Position numbers and translations under genes: made by a program. The notes beneath the pieces were generated by a model. That model searched no databases, was not told the DNA's origin, and was given only the letters and a program-made list of their open reading frames with translations. Source: Taeniopygia guttata (taxonomy: Eukaryota; Chordata; Aves; Passeriformes; Estrildidae). From it: a DNA stretch of 64,000 nucleotides. The stretch is taken from NCBI RefSeq assembly GCF_048771995.1, contig NC_133032.1, positions 29,227,501 through 29,291,500 on the forward strand. Direction: 5' to 3'. The number at the start of each line of letters is the position of its first letter. Within the stretch, counting starts at the first letter, position 1. Positions 26,201 through 41,200 of this stretch are shown here, piece after piece.

Positions 26201-29200
26201 CAGTTAGGTCAGCTGCACAGACGTCTCATGGAAGGTTGGCGTTAGATGTTTGAGGGCAGATGGCTGGAAGCTGAGTTTGTGCCAATTTCCTTTGCAGCAG
26301 GCAGGTGTAGCATGTGTTGTTTGATGCAGAAGGGAGTTGAGTGAGCTCTACTGAAGCTGGGGTCAGTGAGCCTCATGGATTTTGCTGTTGTGGGACATTC
26401 TGTGATATAGGAAGGGGGGAAATGTCATATGAAAAGTGATGGCTGGGGGAGCCCTGTTGTTACAAAAGAAAGATGTTTACTGATTTAGAAGTCTTATATT
26501 TCTTTGGCAAGTAAATGACTTTTCTGAAAATGAAGTTTCTTGAATGGACAGTGCTTCTTATTGCAATTTAGTTCCCAAAATATGTTTTTAAATGTGTATG
26601 TTATTAAGGGCATAGACCTTAAATAAAACACTTTGCAAAGGGTAGCCATTATGATTGCTCATGGATGTAAACCAAGACCTCAAAGATATTATCACTTACT
26701 TGGGGTCATACCTGGGTTCAGAATCAAACATGCTCTTCCATGCCACTAGACCAAGCTGACAGCAATGCTTGAGGTCTTCCACAGTGTGCTGTACTTTATT
26801 TCCATTGGTAACTGAAAGTAAGGAATTCTGGACGTTTCTAAACTTTGTTCATTTATTTTTCTTTAAATGTGTAAACTTCTTTGTGTAATGAATTGGAGGT
26901 CTTTTTCTCTGCAGTGCTCCTATGATAGTTCTAGGAAGCAGCTCCTTTTTCAAAGCTGGTTATCCTCCATTTCTCCTTGTGCTTGTCTTCTTTTGGGAGC
27001 TGCAGGATCTTACAATAAAATGTAACGAGGAAGAAAAGTCACTAAGCACAGAGGCATTTTCCAAGGTTTCACTGACCAACTTGCGCAGACCAGCAGTTCC
27101 AGATCTCTCCACAGACCTGGGGATGAACATCTTCAAAAAGGTGAGTGAAAGAAAACTGCACTTTAATTTACCTATGATTCAGCACCTTAGTGTCTCCCTA
27201 AGCAGCTGCAGAAGGTCTGCTCAGACAAATATTCATGAGGTCTGCTTGGAATATATATTCATGCCATATGTGAGATCATCATCCCTTTTCACTGGAATTT
27301 ATTCTGTATGTTATTATATTGGTTTTTATATGCATATCCCAAACATAATACTGAAGTCTTTATTCAAGTAATTGTCCTGATGAAACTGCATGAGAGGAGG
27401 CTACTCAAGCAGTGCTGAATTTTAAGTGCCAGTGCTCACTGTAGTTCCAACTAATTCAGTGAGTTCTGATTTTTTTACCTCATCTTAGCTCTGGGTTTCC
27501 AACCATCCATTCCATGCTCAAAGAATGTCATAAAATTATCCAAGGGCATCCATCCCAGCCTCAGGCAAGACTGAAATCCTTCAGATGCTCACAGGATCCC
27601 AGCATGCAATTAGTTTCTATCATGGGAAATGGCCAAGATAAAATGCTCAGAGTGCAAAGTTATACTTGGGAAATATATCCGTGTTATCCTTTCCACTCAG
27701 CTGGTTGTTCTTCATGCCTCAAAGCTTCTCAACTGCTCCTGTATCTGCTCCTCTTCCTGCAGTTTAAGAGCCGCAAAGAGGACAGGGAGCGCGAGCGCAA
27801 AGGGTCGATCCCGTTCCACCACGCCGGGAAGAAGCGGCAGCGGCGCATGGGGGTCCCCTTCCTGCTCCATGAGGATCACTTGGATGTCTCACCCACTCGC
27901 AGCACTTTCTCCTTTGGCAGCTTCTCTGGGATCGGAGAGGACCGGCGGGGCATGGAGAGAGGAGGCTGGCCAACCACCATATTAGGTGAGATATTGTTTT
28001 CTCTGCCCCAGGTTCTGTGTCACTCCTGTCGTGAACATTCAGAGAACAGTAGGGGCTGTTTCTTCATCCAGTCCTTCTGTCACCTTGTGTCCTTGGTTCT
28101 GTACTCATCTGTTTGGTAACGCTCACAGCAGACCTTGAATGGCTTTCACTTCAGTTCACTTTTTCTCTGAAAACTTCTTTACTGGAATAATAGCTACTGT
28201 GGACACCTGTAGTGATCTCTGTTCCACTTTTCCACTTTTCCTGTGTGATATCAAGCATTGCATCTTCAAATAGATTCAAAGAATTTTTTAATTCCCTTCT
28301 TTAAAAGAGAAATCTTTGGAGAGGCAGCAGTATCATTAGTATTACAATTATGACAGTAGTATGACAATTGTTAGAAGCAGTGTCATTAGTATCATTAACA
28401 ATGTTGTTAGTATGCCAAAAAGTTCTATTCACAGTTTTCCTGGAGTGCATATTGGATACAATATAAATAGGATATTTTCTCAGTGAGGCTTATATTGTCC
28501 TGATATTGCAGAGGTGTACAGTGTTTGAACCTAAAAAATTGCTACTTCAAGTTTCTAAGTTCACGAAACAGTATTTTTTTCTATTCTTGAAGAATTTCCT
28601 TTGCCTTTGCGCTCTTCATTCTAATATACTTATTTCTGGGGGCAAGTATAGCATGCCCCAAAGGGTGGAGTACTGAGCAGTCTTATTTTCTTGAAAGTGC
28701 TGGGGGTTAAAAATGTGGGTGCCAGCTAAATCAGCATGTGCTGAGGGGGAAGAGCCTTGCAGAGAACTTGGACTATTTTGTCTCTATGTCAATGAACCCG
28801 CATGAGGGATCCCACCACAATCTTTGGTTGTGCTTCATAGCGTGATGAAAAACCTTGATTTTTACAGACTCCAGTCCTTTAATTTTTAACCACAGCTGCT
28901 GTCTCCAGCCACCCCTGGGGTAGCTAAACAAAATCTCCATTTCTTGTCATCGCCCTAGGGAAGTTTACCAGGAGGGGAAGCTCTGACACAGCGACGGAGA
29001 TGGAGGGGCTGAGCGCCCGGCACTCGCACTCCCATCACACGCTGGTCTCTGAACTGCCAGACCCTTCCAACAGCCATGGAGACAACACAGTCAAAGAAGG
29101 TAAATTTAACACATCAGGACAGGTGTTTCATGGAAATATCAAGCCCAGAAAGTTTTACTGTTTCTCTGTGTGAGTATGTGACTAATTGATTTTTCCTTTT

Positions 29201-32200
29201 TTGTTTCAGTATCTCTTGAGGGGTTTTTTGCACTATGAAGAAAAATGTTTCAAACAGCTCGTGTTTATCTGGAACAGCTGTTAAAACAATTGGTGTCCAT
29301 TGGCAGGGAAAAGGCATGGTTTGAGGTTTTCTTGCCTCACCACAATAGAACACAAAAGTGTAGAAAAAAACTTGGTATTGCTATCTTAAATGGTTTCATG
29401 GGGAATTTTGTGATATTTAATGCCTCTATGCAGCCAATAGCTGCTGGATTTTGCTGGAAATCACAAGGTTTTTTTATTTAATTTTCCTCGTTTCAGTTGG
29501 AGGTCTGGCTTGAAATTTACTCCAAGTCTCCCTGAGGCCCTTGTGTCTTGGAGGCCTCTGGAGAAATGGCAATACCAGTGTGCCTGCAATGGCAGAGATA
29601 ATAGACAGAACTCATGATAGGGAGGAACCCTTCTCTTCTCTCTGCCTGGGCTGAACACAGGGATTTAAGGGACAGGGGCAATGGCACAAGTCCCTACCTG
29701 GTGCAGTGGGCATATCTGGGCACATCTCATCTGTGACTGCCCCCCCTTCCTGGGTGCCTGATTGGTGTGGGGCTCTGTGGGTGAAGATGAACAAGGACCT
29801 GGTTCATCCACCCTGGAGGTGTGGCAGAGGTTAAGTTGGCCCCTGCCCTGTGTCAAGACTGCTGCTGTAAAGAAAACCAGATATGTCACTGTCATAGGAG
29901 ACATCCTTGTTAAGGAACAGAAAGACCAATGTGGAGATCCAGCTCATTGCTTACAGAATTCTACTGCCTCCCTGGGACCCAGGTTAAAGATGAGAAGAGA
30001 AAGCTTTCTGCTATCTATTATTGATTTTTCTGATAGGTAGCAATGAAATTAAAAGAAGTCGCGGATAATCAAGAGAGACTTCAGGGTTTTGGGATAACTG
30101 GTTAAGGTAAGAGGGGCAAAAGTAGTGTTCTCCTGTAGCCTTTCAGTCATAGGATACCATGAGGGAAGGCAGGAAGAGCCAGAAGATGGCACCTGGCTGA
30201 CTCTATGCCTGATAACACTGGTGGAATTTTGGGGGTGTTGATCATGGGCTGGTTTACATGACACCAGGCCTGGTTGGTGACAGGCTACTCTTGACCCAAA
30301 GGGGGAAATGGATCTTTGCACAGGAGTTATCAAAGCTCACTGAAAGAGCTTTAAACTGGATTTGAAGAGGGAAATGCTAAGTCTTGATGATCTGAGAGGT
30401 CTTTTCCAAACTATGTTTCTGTGTAGGATTTGGATATGGGTTTTTGTTACCCATTTCAAAACAAACAAAGCAAAAAATCGGTGAAACAAAAAAATCTGCC
30501 CTTGGATACTCATCAAATTTGGCAGCTCAGGAACAAAATACCCTAATGCAATCTTTATTGTTATCTTGACAATACAATTTTTAGTGGATGCCATTAAAAA
30601 GTCACACTTGACAGAAAGGAATTCTCTGATACAAGCAGCTGATTCCTGCCCTGATCCTTGACAAAATTGTGGCCTAGTTCACAGTACTGCTTTTGGCCTT
30701 AGAACATTTTCCTAATTAATAATGCCAGTTCACTGCTAACATGACTGCATAAGCTGTCAGGAAATGTGATTGCCACTCTGGTGAGTTACTGTGTGCATAA
30801 TATAGCCAGTCCATCACTGGGTCCTTGCTTATTAAATGTAAGTCATTAGTTCATTAATTGGAATATATTCAATAGCCAGAGGAAGAGGTTCTTTGCTTTT
30901 CTCTAGCTCTGTTACCGTACTGTCTGGCAGCCTAAACAACCCTATGGGTGTCTTTCTACAGTAGAGTGTATATAGACTTACTTACAAAGCACTAGGTGTG
31001 GGAAATTATGAGCACTGTTGCCTGGAAATCAGCATGAGTTTTAAAAACATGAGGCGTCCTTGATAAAAATTTGCACTTCAAGCCAGTTTGCTAACCTGAG
31101 CAATTCAAAGTTCCTGTCTCTGAACACTGTGAGCTTGACTACAGTGCCTTTGTCATCAGACAGCTATGCATTTTGGAGATGGATTAGACTGTCACAGGTA
31201 CTGTTTTTTTCAACTGGTGTGTTGAAATTTTCCAGATTGATGTAACTTGGAAAGCTGCTTCAAATTTGTGCTGCAGTTCTGCTACTTTCACCCCTGCCTT
31301 TCAGCAGCAGAGTTCTTTCTCTTTGCCTTGCAGGGGCACTGCTGCTTTTAAGATGAAGCACTGAATCAATGCAGAGAGAAAAATCCTTTTGGATTAGATT
31401 TAGAATGTCTGAGTTGCCTGGTCTACTTGACTGCCCATTTAACATCAGCTTGAGCTGCCAGAGGGCTGAACTGCTAGAACAAGCTTGGGGCTGTTCTAAT
31501 TTACACTGTCTTGATAGAAGAAATGGGTTTACCTTTTATCCCTGTACACATGATAGGAATTAGGAACTTGTGATTTCTTTTGGCATTACAAACCACTTTA
31601 AGCGATGCTCCCTTTAGACAAGCTCAGCCTCAATCTTCCATTCTGTAGCTATAGAGATAGAAATTTATTTACAGGTAGCTGTTTTCCTCCCTGCAGTGCG
31701 GTCCCAGATCTCCACCATCACTGTGGCCACCTTCAACACCACCCTGGCCTCGTTCAACGTGGGATACGCCGATTTCTTCAGTGAGCACATGAGGAAGCTC
31801 TGCAACCAGGTGCCCATCCCTGAGATGCCCCATGAGCCACTGGCATGTGCCAACCTCCCACGGAGCCTGACAGACTCCTGCATCAATTACAGTTGCTTGG
31901 AGGATACGGATCACATTGATGGAACCAACAGCTTTGTCCACAAGAATGGCATGCTGGATCTCTCGGTAATTGGCAAGGAACGAGGAAAGCCAGGTCCCTC
32001 TTCTGTCAATATAGCTGTACCATTGAGATCAGGGCTTTCCTGGGCTTTTCCTCCACCTCTTTATATGGCTTCTCTCAGCAGTATATAAAGGTCAGTCAGA
32101 TACATTTGTGCATATCCTAAAAGTCTCCTCTGAGAAACTGCAACTCCTGTTACTCCTTGCAAGAAGCGCATGTGCATGTGGAATGCACACATCAGATCTT

Positions 32201-35200
32201 AGCTGGTATTATGTAATGGCTGTGTTCCTGGGGCATGCACCAAATTCCCTGTAAAATAGTGTAAGACCGAGTAGCACCTTTCTTCTAGCACCTTAAACCT
32301 CACTTTTGCTGCTTTCCTCTCAATGAGTTGCCAGCTCTTGGTGCACTGAAGCAGTGTTCTCAGACTCACAGATGTAATCTCATGGTTTCCTTTTCAGCCT
32401 GACTGTGCCCAGTCTGTCTTGTCTGACATCTAGATTGTAGGCTTTTGTATTTAGGGTTGTGTATTATTTATTCAGAATTTGTACTGTACCTGCTGTATTG
32501 AGTCTCTGGAGTCTAGAATTTCCAGGCACTGAATATTACGAGGAGATAAAGTAATTCTGGCTTTAAATATGATGTTTGAATCTCTCAGGTGGTCTTGAAG
32601 GCTGTTTACTTGGTTCTGAACCACGACATCAGTTCCCGGATTTGTGACGTGGCACTGAACATTGTGGAATGCTTACTGCAGCTTGGTGTGGTGCCCTGTG
32701 TGGAGAAAGTTCGGAGGAAGAGTGAGAACAAAGAAAATGAAGCCCCTGAAAAGAGACCAAGTGAAGGATCCTTCCAGCTTAAAGGGGCTGCTTGTGGTTC
32801 AGCTTGTGGTTTTGGGCCACCTCCAATTACTGGAGCTGGAGATGGAGAAGAAGAAGGAGGTGGTGGAGGAGGTGGTGGAGGTGATGGAGGTGGTGGAGGA
32901 GGAGGAGGACCATATGAGAAGAATGACAAAAAACAAGAGAAGGTTTGCCTTGCTTCTCTCTTTATACAATTCCAAATGTACTTTAGTGTCTGCTGAGACT
33001 GAGTATGCATGTGTATGCAGCTGCCCTTCTGTTTTGCTCACTTGGGGTTCTGCTGAGGAAATATGATTAGCAATTCAATCACTGCAACTACTGCAGAGAA
33101 GCAGCTGACAAAAATGGAGTTTGTGAGCCTGGCATGGACATATTCAATGTCTTGACAAAGTGTTTGAAACCCTCAATCACAATGATTTTTTTTTTCAGGT
33201 TTATTATTCATAGCGTGTAGAGGAAAAACAGAACCCAGTGTGTGAGCAGTTTTTTATTTGATTACTCAAAGTCTTAAATTTTTCAGTATTGCTATGAGAA
33301 TTGGACAACAGATGCTATATTGCTGACTTCTGAAGCTGCAACTTTTAGTAGCATAATATCTAAGACATTTTAAAAAGGTGCTTGGTTTTCTACTCAGCCA
33401 AGACAATGCTCTGTTTTTCAGGGTTAATTTTTTAAGTAAGTTCTGAATGGTATGCATAGCAGCATGTAGGATCTTCACATTTATAACATAACTTTTTGAT
33501 GGGAGCTGAAAAGGAGGGGGCTGGTCTCTGAACTTGGAAAATAATTGGAGTAAACACTTCAAGAATAACAACTCAGTAATGGAGTGTCTGAGTTGAGAAA
33601 TGGAAGGCAGTTTGTCAAAAATAAAATGCTAACAAAGTGCCAGTGGTTGTGCCAGGGTTACACCCTGTCTTTCCCTTTGTGACCCTCAGGATGAAGGCCC
33701 ATCTGTCAGCACCCATAGGCTGGCACTTACAATGCTGATCAAAATTGTAAAGTCCTTGGGCTGTGCCTATGGCTGTGGAGAAGGACACCGAGGGCTCTCT
33801 GGAGACCGCCTGAGACTCCAGGTATTTCGGGAGAATGTAAGAGAATTAAAGCTCATTAAAGTGTCCCCCCTTGTACTGCTGAGATCGCTGCCTGCCCCCT
33901 CTGTAGCTTTCCCTGTATTGACAGTAAATGTGTTGCTTTTTGCCCCAGCTCACAGACTGTGTTGCAGCCCAGCCGTAGCAGATTTTCAGCTGTAGTGTTG
34001 CCTTCCAGTCCCTGCAGCTTTCTAAGGGCATGCCTGGGGCCCAGGCTGCTGCTGGCCACCCCAGAGGATGAGTTGGGGCAATACATGGGAGCAAATTCCA
34101 TGTGTGAGCTGGTGTCAATAATTTTTCACAGGAAAGTACCCCGAAAGAGCATGCTACTTACAAGAGCTGCAGCTATCTTGGGTTGCCTGTGTAAATCCAA
34201 AAGTCTGAGGTGTGTGTTCACCTTTGCTAATGGTGATTATGACTGGTTGCTGCTGGGCTGCTTCATCAGCTCCTGATGGTTGGAGTGCATTGTATTTGCA
34301 CTGTACTTGTTCTGTTGTTCTGCAAGGAAATGAAAAACTCACTAGTGCCCTTTTGAAGGATATGGTGGGTCATCACTGTTCATTCCTAATATTTTTTTGT
34401 TCTGCCCCATTCAAGATGTTGGAAAGTGCCCAGAATGTAGCCTAGACATCAGATTTAATCCAGAAGAGTTTGTCTCCTTAAGCTCAGTCCAACTCCCTGT
34501 TAAATGGGAGCCTTTCAAAGGCCCTCTCAGTGCATGCCTCCTCCTCACCTTGTGTACTTGTAGAAGGGAACATTTTTCATTACTGTAATGAAAGTTTACT
34601 AATCCCGTGGGATGTGTGTGAACCACATTCTTCTCCATGGCTTTGGTTAGCTTGAGCCGTGCCAACAGAGCTATAATTAGGTTCTGGGCTCTAAGGTTGA
34701 TTTCTCAGAGGTGGACTGGATGATTTCTCAGAGATGGATTGGATACTCTGTACCCTTGCAGTGTTCTTGTGTTAGCTAGATTTCCAGGTGCTGCAGGAGT
34801 GGACGTAATTGGACGAGATGGGGTTAGAGAGTCCCAGTGGTAGCAGTAGAAAGGTTCTGCACAGAGCACTGCTTGAACAGGTACCATATTCATCACCATG
34901 TCAGTTAGATTTTTCTGTTGGAGCTGAGCCAGCAAAGCATTTAGACCTAATAGCATAATATTAAGTATAAATTAATGTCTCTTGGAACCAAGGTTCTTAT
35001 CAGGCCCATTGAATTGAGGAAAATATTTTCCTACATGTGTAAGTCTGCTGCATTTTCTGTATGTCTGGCCAAACTGCTTTGCATGCACTGTTTGTGTTGA
35101 CTGTGTGGACAATAATGTCTGAGTTTACTGGAAAGTTAAGCACCCTATTGTAGATAACAGGAGAGTTCATGTTTGCTATGGAGATGATATTTTAGATTCT

Positions 35201-38200
35201 TTTAACTCCAGGCTTCACGGGAAGCCAGTAGGATGGATAGTTTTGTGATAAGAAGCTGAAAATTAATAGCTTTTAAGCAAAAAGTTAGTGTTTCACATGA
35301 TGTAAATTGGTCATTGGGTATAGGGGCATTCATTATGTTGGGTCTGAACTGGAGGGTGAAAATCAGATGCCTGAAGCTAAGAACCTGTTCCACCAAGGCA
35401 CCTCATGAGCATTGACAGAGGTGGTGCATTCCCAGTTCACTTACATCCAGTGAGATTTTGCTTTGGGGGTGGACAAAGGAAGAGAGGACATGAGATACAG
35501 CTGGTAGTGGCTTTATCACCACCTCAAACAGTGGCTCCCATACTGGTGCATTTTCTTTTGTGATGAATTTCTTCTTGTCTCCAGAGATGAACCTGGTCCT
35601 CTTATGGGACCATTCAGAGACAGCAGAACACTGGCTAAGTGTTAAATTACCTTGCTAGCAAAACTTGGCCATGTACTTTGCTGTGATATGATTTGATGGA
35701 TACTGTTGCAGGCCCAGAACTGCCTCACAAAACTGTACAAACTGGATAAGATGCAATTCCGGCAGACCGTGAGAGATTACGTGAACAAGGATTCTCTCAA
35801 TAACGTGGTGGATTTCCTGCATGCTTTGCTGGGGTTCTGCATGGAGCCAGTCACTGATAGTAAGTATACCTGGCATCAGTCACTTGTGTATCTTAAACTG
35901 CCATCAGAAAGAAGCCACATTCTTGTCCTTCATAAACTACAAAATGTGATTTGCTATTCTCAGACTATATAAACTGTATCCTTAGGCAGTGGGGGGTCAA
36001 GGGAGTTGAACCTCTTTGGGTCTGACCACCCAGTAGTGACCTTGCCTCGAGATCTTTAGCATGCATTACACCTGAAATTGAAGGGCTCCCTTAGATTCAT
36101 CCTACTTCTTGTTCGTGGCTCTTCACAGAAGCGATTTTCATTAAACCATGCCTTGGGCAGGGAGTTTTCTGCTCCATGACATGACAGGGTACCCAGTGGA
36201 ATGGCCTGTTTAATGCACAGTTTGTTCTGAATGGAAGTATAATTGAGCTTTAAAACCCTCTGTGGTGCCTCAGAGCTCAGAAGGCACCACAGAAAGGAGC
36301 AAGAACTGCTTGAATGAACGAGAATATGGATGCACAGATGCATATGCCTGCAGTTACAAATCCATGTGTGTACATAGAAGGGTTTGAGGATTTTTTAAAG
36401 TTAGGAAAATTATGTTCTATATTAGAACAATCAAACATTTATGCTTGGTCACTGCATGAAACAACATTTAAGAGTGACTGTTTACAGAGTAGGAATAGCT
36501 CCTCTGAAGCACTCAGGGAGTCTGACTAATTTATTAGCCTGTCTTTGATGCCAGGAATTTCAGAGAAAGCATCAAAGAACATTATATAGTTAGCTTTCAT
36601 GAGGAAGAGTCCCATATGACATTTCCCTAAGTATTCATCAATTATTGACAGGCTTGTTCTTTGAAACATGACAGCTTATGCAGCTCTTGAAAGTCTTTTT
36701 CTCTCATCTCAGGAAACTGGGATGTTTTTGTAATTCATGTAAATGTGTAATCATTTTTTGAGTCTTTCTGAAAGCTTGGTGTTCTTGTGCACCTTCCAAG
36801 GAAAGCATTCCTATAGTTCATAAGATTTTCATGTCACTTTGCTGTTTAATCAAACATCTCTTAGCGCTTAGAATGGTAATTAGAAAAACTGGAGTTATTG
36901 TTTAAATTTGAAGCCTTATTCTGTACTTCTCTAAATGAGAGGTCTGATGGAACAAAGCTAGAATTGTCCTGATACCCTTTTTCATGATACAGGTATTTTT
37001 TGGGAAGCTTTCATGCTTATAATTTATTTTACCCTTTGCTTCTGCTATGTTTTTGAGGGATAGGATTGTGAGAACTTGAACACAGGATATTAGGTGGGGA
37101 CATGTCCTTGTCTCATGTATCATAATCCCTTTACATGTGTCTTTAAGCTCTCTCTTTTAAACTAACCCCAACAACATGGCGTGCTTACACTTGAATTTTA
37201 CAGATAAAGCTGGATTTGGGAATAACTTCACCACAGTGGACAACAAGTCTACAGCCCAGAGCGTAGAAGGTATTATTGTGAGTGCCATGTTCAAGTCATT
37301 GATCACTCGCTGTGCATCCACTACACATGAGCTCCACAGCCCAGAAAACCTGGTAAGCCCTTGATACCAAATTAACAAAGTGATTGTCTCCCTGTACTGG
37401 GCACTAGTGAAGCTTTATCTCAGAATCTGAGGTCTGTTCTGGGCCACTCAAGAGGTTTTTTTTTTCCTAAAGCAGGGAAATGGGGCTGGGAAAGAGTCTG
37501 GAGCACATGTCTTGTGAGGAACAGCTGAGGGAAACAGAGTTGCTTAGCCTGGAGAAAAGGAGGCTCAGGGGAGACCTTCTTGCTCTCTACTATTTCCTGA
37601 AAGAGGTTGAATCAAGGTGTGGGTCAGTCTCTTATCCCAGGTAAAAGTGATAGGACAAAAAGAAGTGGTCTCAAGATGCATCAGAGGAGGTTTACATGAG
37701 ATGTTAGGAAAAATTTCTTCACTGAAAGGGGAGGTCAGGTACTGGAATAGGCTGCTCAGGGAAGTGGTGAAATCACTATCCTGGTAGGGATTCAAAAGAT
37801 GGATGTGGAAGAAGGGACATGGTTTTTGGTGGTCTTGACAGTGCTGTGTTAATGGTTGGATTCAAGGATCTCAGCAATCATTTCCAACCTCAGTTACTCT
37901 ATGATTCTAACACCACAGCTGCAATGAATTGCCTTTCAGCAAAGTCAGAGGCAGTTCACTTGGTTAACCACATGGCCCACAACTGCCAGACTATGTGAAT
38001 TACTGAACAGCAACTGGGTAGATCTTCCCAAGGCTTAGACAAACAGTCAATTTGCTCAACACATGGAGGAAAGGAATGTGATGGCTTTTTGCTTTGTATA
38101 TGCTTGATATATTATCTCTTTGAGCCAGGTCTCGTAAGCTCTCAGAGAAACATATCACACCTGAGATAGCTCAGCTACCTCAAATGGCATAAAAGTGGCA

Positions 38201-41200
38201 GAATGGCTTCTGAGGTAGTGTGGGAAACAGAAAAGTTTTAATAAAAGGCAAAATAACAAGGCTCTTGACAGAGAAAACCCAAGCCAGGCGAAAGAAGCTC
38301 TTGCTCTTGGTAAAAACACTCCACAAAAGTGATTACTTCCTTGGTTCTCTTCTTTTTCTAGTGAATTACTTAGGCAGGACCTTTCGGCTTCTGTCCAATT
38401 GGCTATCCTTAGGTTTGAGGTGAAGTCTCCAAGGTCCTACGAGGTGTCTTTTTACTGAATTGAGGAGAGAAATTTCTGGGTTTTTTTCCTTTTTAAGGAG
38501 ACAAAGAATAATTTGTTCACTCTGTCAACAGTGGGCACATTCCTACATATGTTGTCTTTCTAGAGCAGTCGATAGACTGGATAACATGAGTGCTCTTCCA
38601 AATTGGTGTACTCTTGCAGTTAGTCTCAGACCTGCTTTATTATCAGAAATTAGGATTTTTAATGGAAGCCAACAAGAAACATTCTTGTATTCCATCATTA
38701 CAGCAGAGCTTTAGAGACACTGAAGCCCAGCTAAAGGGGCAGTGAGGTGAAGGGAACAGGAGAAGGAAAAGCAGTGTAGTCTACCTATGTCCAATCCTCT
38801 AGTTCTTATGGATAGTCTTCCTTTGGAATGTTTGTCAAAAGAGGTTATTTGTTGGCATACAGAAAAACATGCCCTGTTATTTGACCTAGATTAGAAGCAC
38901 TAAGTGCAACTTTATCTTATAAATTGTGTATCTTTCTAGACCCTATTTTAGAGTGAAAGGTGGAACTTAGCTCGAAGGGCAACACTGTTAATTGTGCCTG
39001 TGTGGAGAATATAGCATGTAGAGCATGTATGCAGATATGCTGGGGTTTTTTGTCATTGTTTAAAGTCAATCTTGTGGTCAATATTTTACTTTAAAAAAAA
39101 CCCCTTAATCAGGATACAGGTGCAATTATAACCTTGTTGTTTTTTTTCATTTTGTGGGGTTTTTTTAAAATTTTGTTTTGGTTTTGTTTGTTTGTTTGTT
39201 TTTGTTTTTTTTTTCCTTTGTTCCTTGCAGGGAATTTTCAGAATAATCCAAGGTCTTTCAGGAAAGCTCACAGATCAAAAATCAAGCCCTGTAAAATTGT
39301 TCTTCCATCCCCTTGCCCTCAGATATAGAGGTGATTTGCACATCACAGATGTGTATGAATGTTCAGAACTAAAAAGGGCCTTGAGTGTAGGAGGGAGGTT
39401 GGGGAATGAGTGAGTCATTCCTCTCTCTTCATATGATGGGAAGCTCTAAAATAATGAAAAAAAATATCCCAAGACACCCACTGGTTCTGAAAAAAACATG
39501 CAGTTGTTTGCACTCTACATCCTCTCACATACACCTGAGGTATTTTGTGCCTTTTAAGTTTGTGGTCTAGATGAATGGTATAAAACAAGCTTTGAGTCAT
39601 CTTTGTACCCCCTCATTTCACAGGTCTTTTATCATCTGATACCTCTCCATCTGCTGTATCCCATTGCAGATCATGTTCCATAATAATGCTCCTCCTTGTC
39701 TGCTCCTTCTGAGTGCACTATGAGTTTCCAGCCAAAAACCACAAACCATACTCCTGAAGAGTAGATCACACAACAGCCAGAGGAGAAGTAATGGCCTGGT
39801 GAAGTACCTCAGAAAGTACTGACTCTCACAGCTTCTTTAGAAACTGCAGACTGAATTTGTTTACTTTTTTTTTATGGTGTCTTGCTACTCAGGGCTTGTA
39901 CTGTGATATCCGACAGCTGGTCCAATTTATCAAGGAGGCACATGGGAATGTATTTCGGAGAGTGGCACTTAGTGCCCTCTTGGACAGTGCTGAAAAGCTG
40001 ATACCAGGAAAAAAGACAGAGGAAACTGAGCAAGAGCCAAAACCTTCTGGGAGCAAAAGGTGGGTGTCAGGAGGGAGAAGGTAAATGACTGACTTGCATA
40101 TGAATCTGTGCCAAACGCAAATATAGAAACTCCAAGGGATTGTTTTATCTCTATAGCATGTCAGTTCTTAATGTACAGACCAGTGCTGTGGCAGCAGTCT
40201 CCTTTAAAATTTAATGATCTGAGACTGCTACAAATTTGTAGAGAAAACCATTGTCAGTCTCATGTAAGAAGCATGAGAGAACAGTACCATGGAAATATTG
40301 GGATGAGGAAAGGTTAAGAGAACTAAGAAGCATAGTGCCACTCCTGAAACACTCTGTGGATGTACTTTTTAATATGCATCACATCCTCTGGGATGTGTAC
40401 CTGTTTTTCTGACAGGCAAACCCTGGTATGCAAAACAAATCCCAGAAGAAATGTAATATGGACATGCTTCTTTATCAAAACAAAATTTCCTCTGGTGCTT
40501 TGAGGAATTTGTCTTATTAAAATGCTGGGAAGAAGGATTAAGTAAGTTTAAAAAGTCCTGAAAACCTTGGCTTTGCTGCCAAGAGGTGATGCCTTTTTTT
40601 GGGAATAATATGTAAATAGAGATAGTAAGTTGCTAAAGAGAGGGTATGTCTCTAAAGCAATTTTGCACGTTTCCATATTCAGTTCTATGTGATGACCCTG
40701 AGATGGGCCATCCAATTCCTTTGGCTGATGATTTATCTTGTCTGTGTAGATCTGAGGCAGGAAGTGTCATCATTGACAAGGGCCAGGCCTCAGCTGCCCC
40801 TGATGAATGCCGGAGTTACGTCTCGAGCCGCCCAATGCAAACTCCAGAACAGTAAGTAAATATTGAATTGCTCAATGTGTTCATGCCAGCAGCTTCCTTC
40901 TGGGGTTGGTATAAATGGGCAGGATAGCAGATTTACCTGTTTGGATGGTACAACAAATGTTGAGTGTCTACACAGGAGCTACTGCAAACAACTGGGTAAT
41001 GCCTGTTTTCAGTGCTGCCAACTGGAGCCATCCTGGCTTGATAGGAAACAGCAGAGGTTTGCAAATAACAGTGCAGTAGATATGTCAATAATCTGTACCA
41101 TGCTAATGTGTAATATTGTATATGCTAATGGGCAATATTGTGTACCATGATAATGTGTACCATGCTACCTGAGCAGTGAATAGCATGTTAATTCCTCCAA

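Noticed and set aside
26690..26755. tRNA- or SINE-like phrase on the minus strand
   Set aside because: A few tRNA-like words are present, but no full cloverleaf and no clear match to a SINE consensus.
27514..28119. 201-aa open frame read as a single gene
   Set aside because: Only 27763-27985 is real coding sequence (UNC80 exon 10). The rest is intron on both sides.
39970..40000. RE1/REST-like motif (GGACAGTGCTGAA)
   Set aside because: The half-sites are in the wrong arrangement, and the bases are explained by conserved UNC80 codons (LDSAEK).
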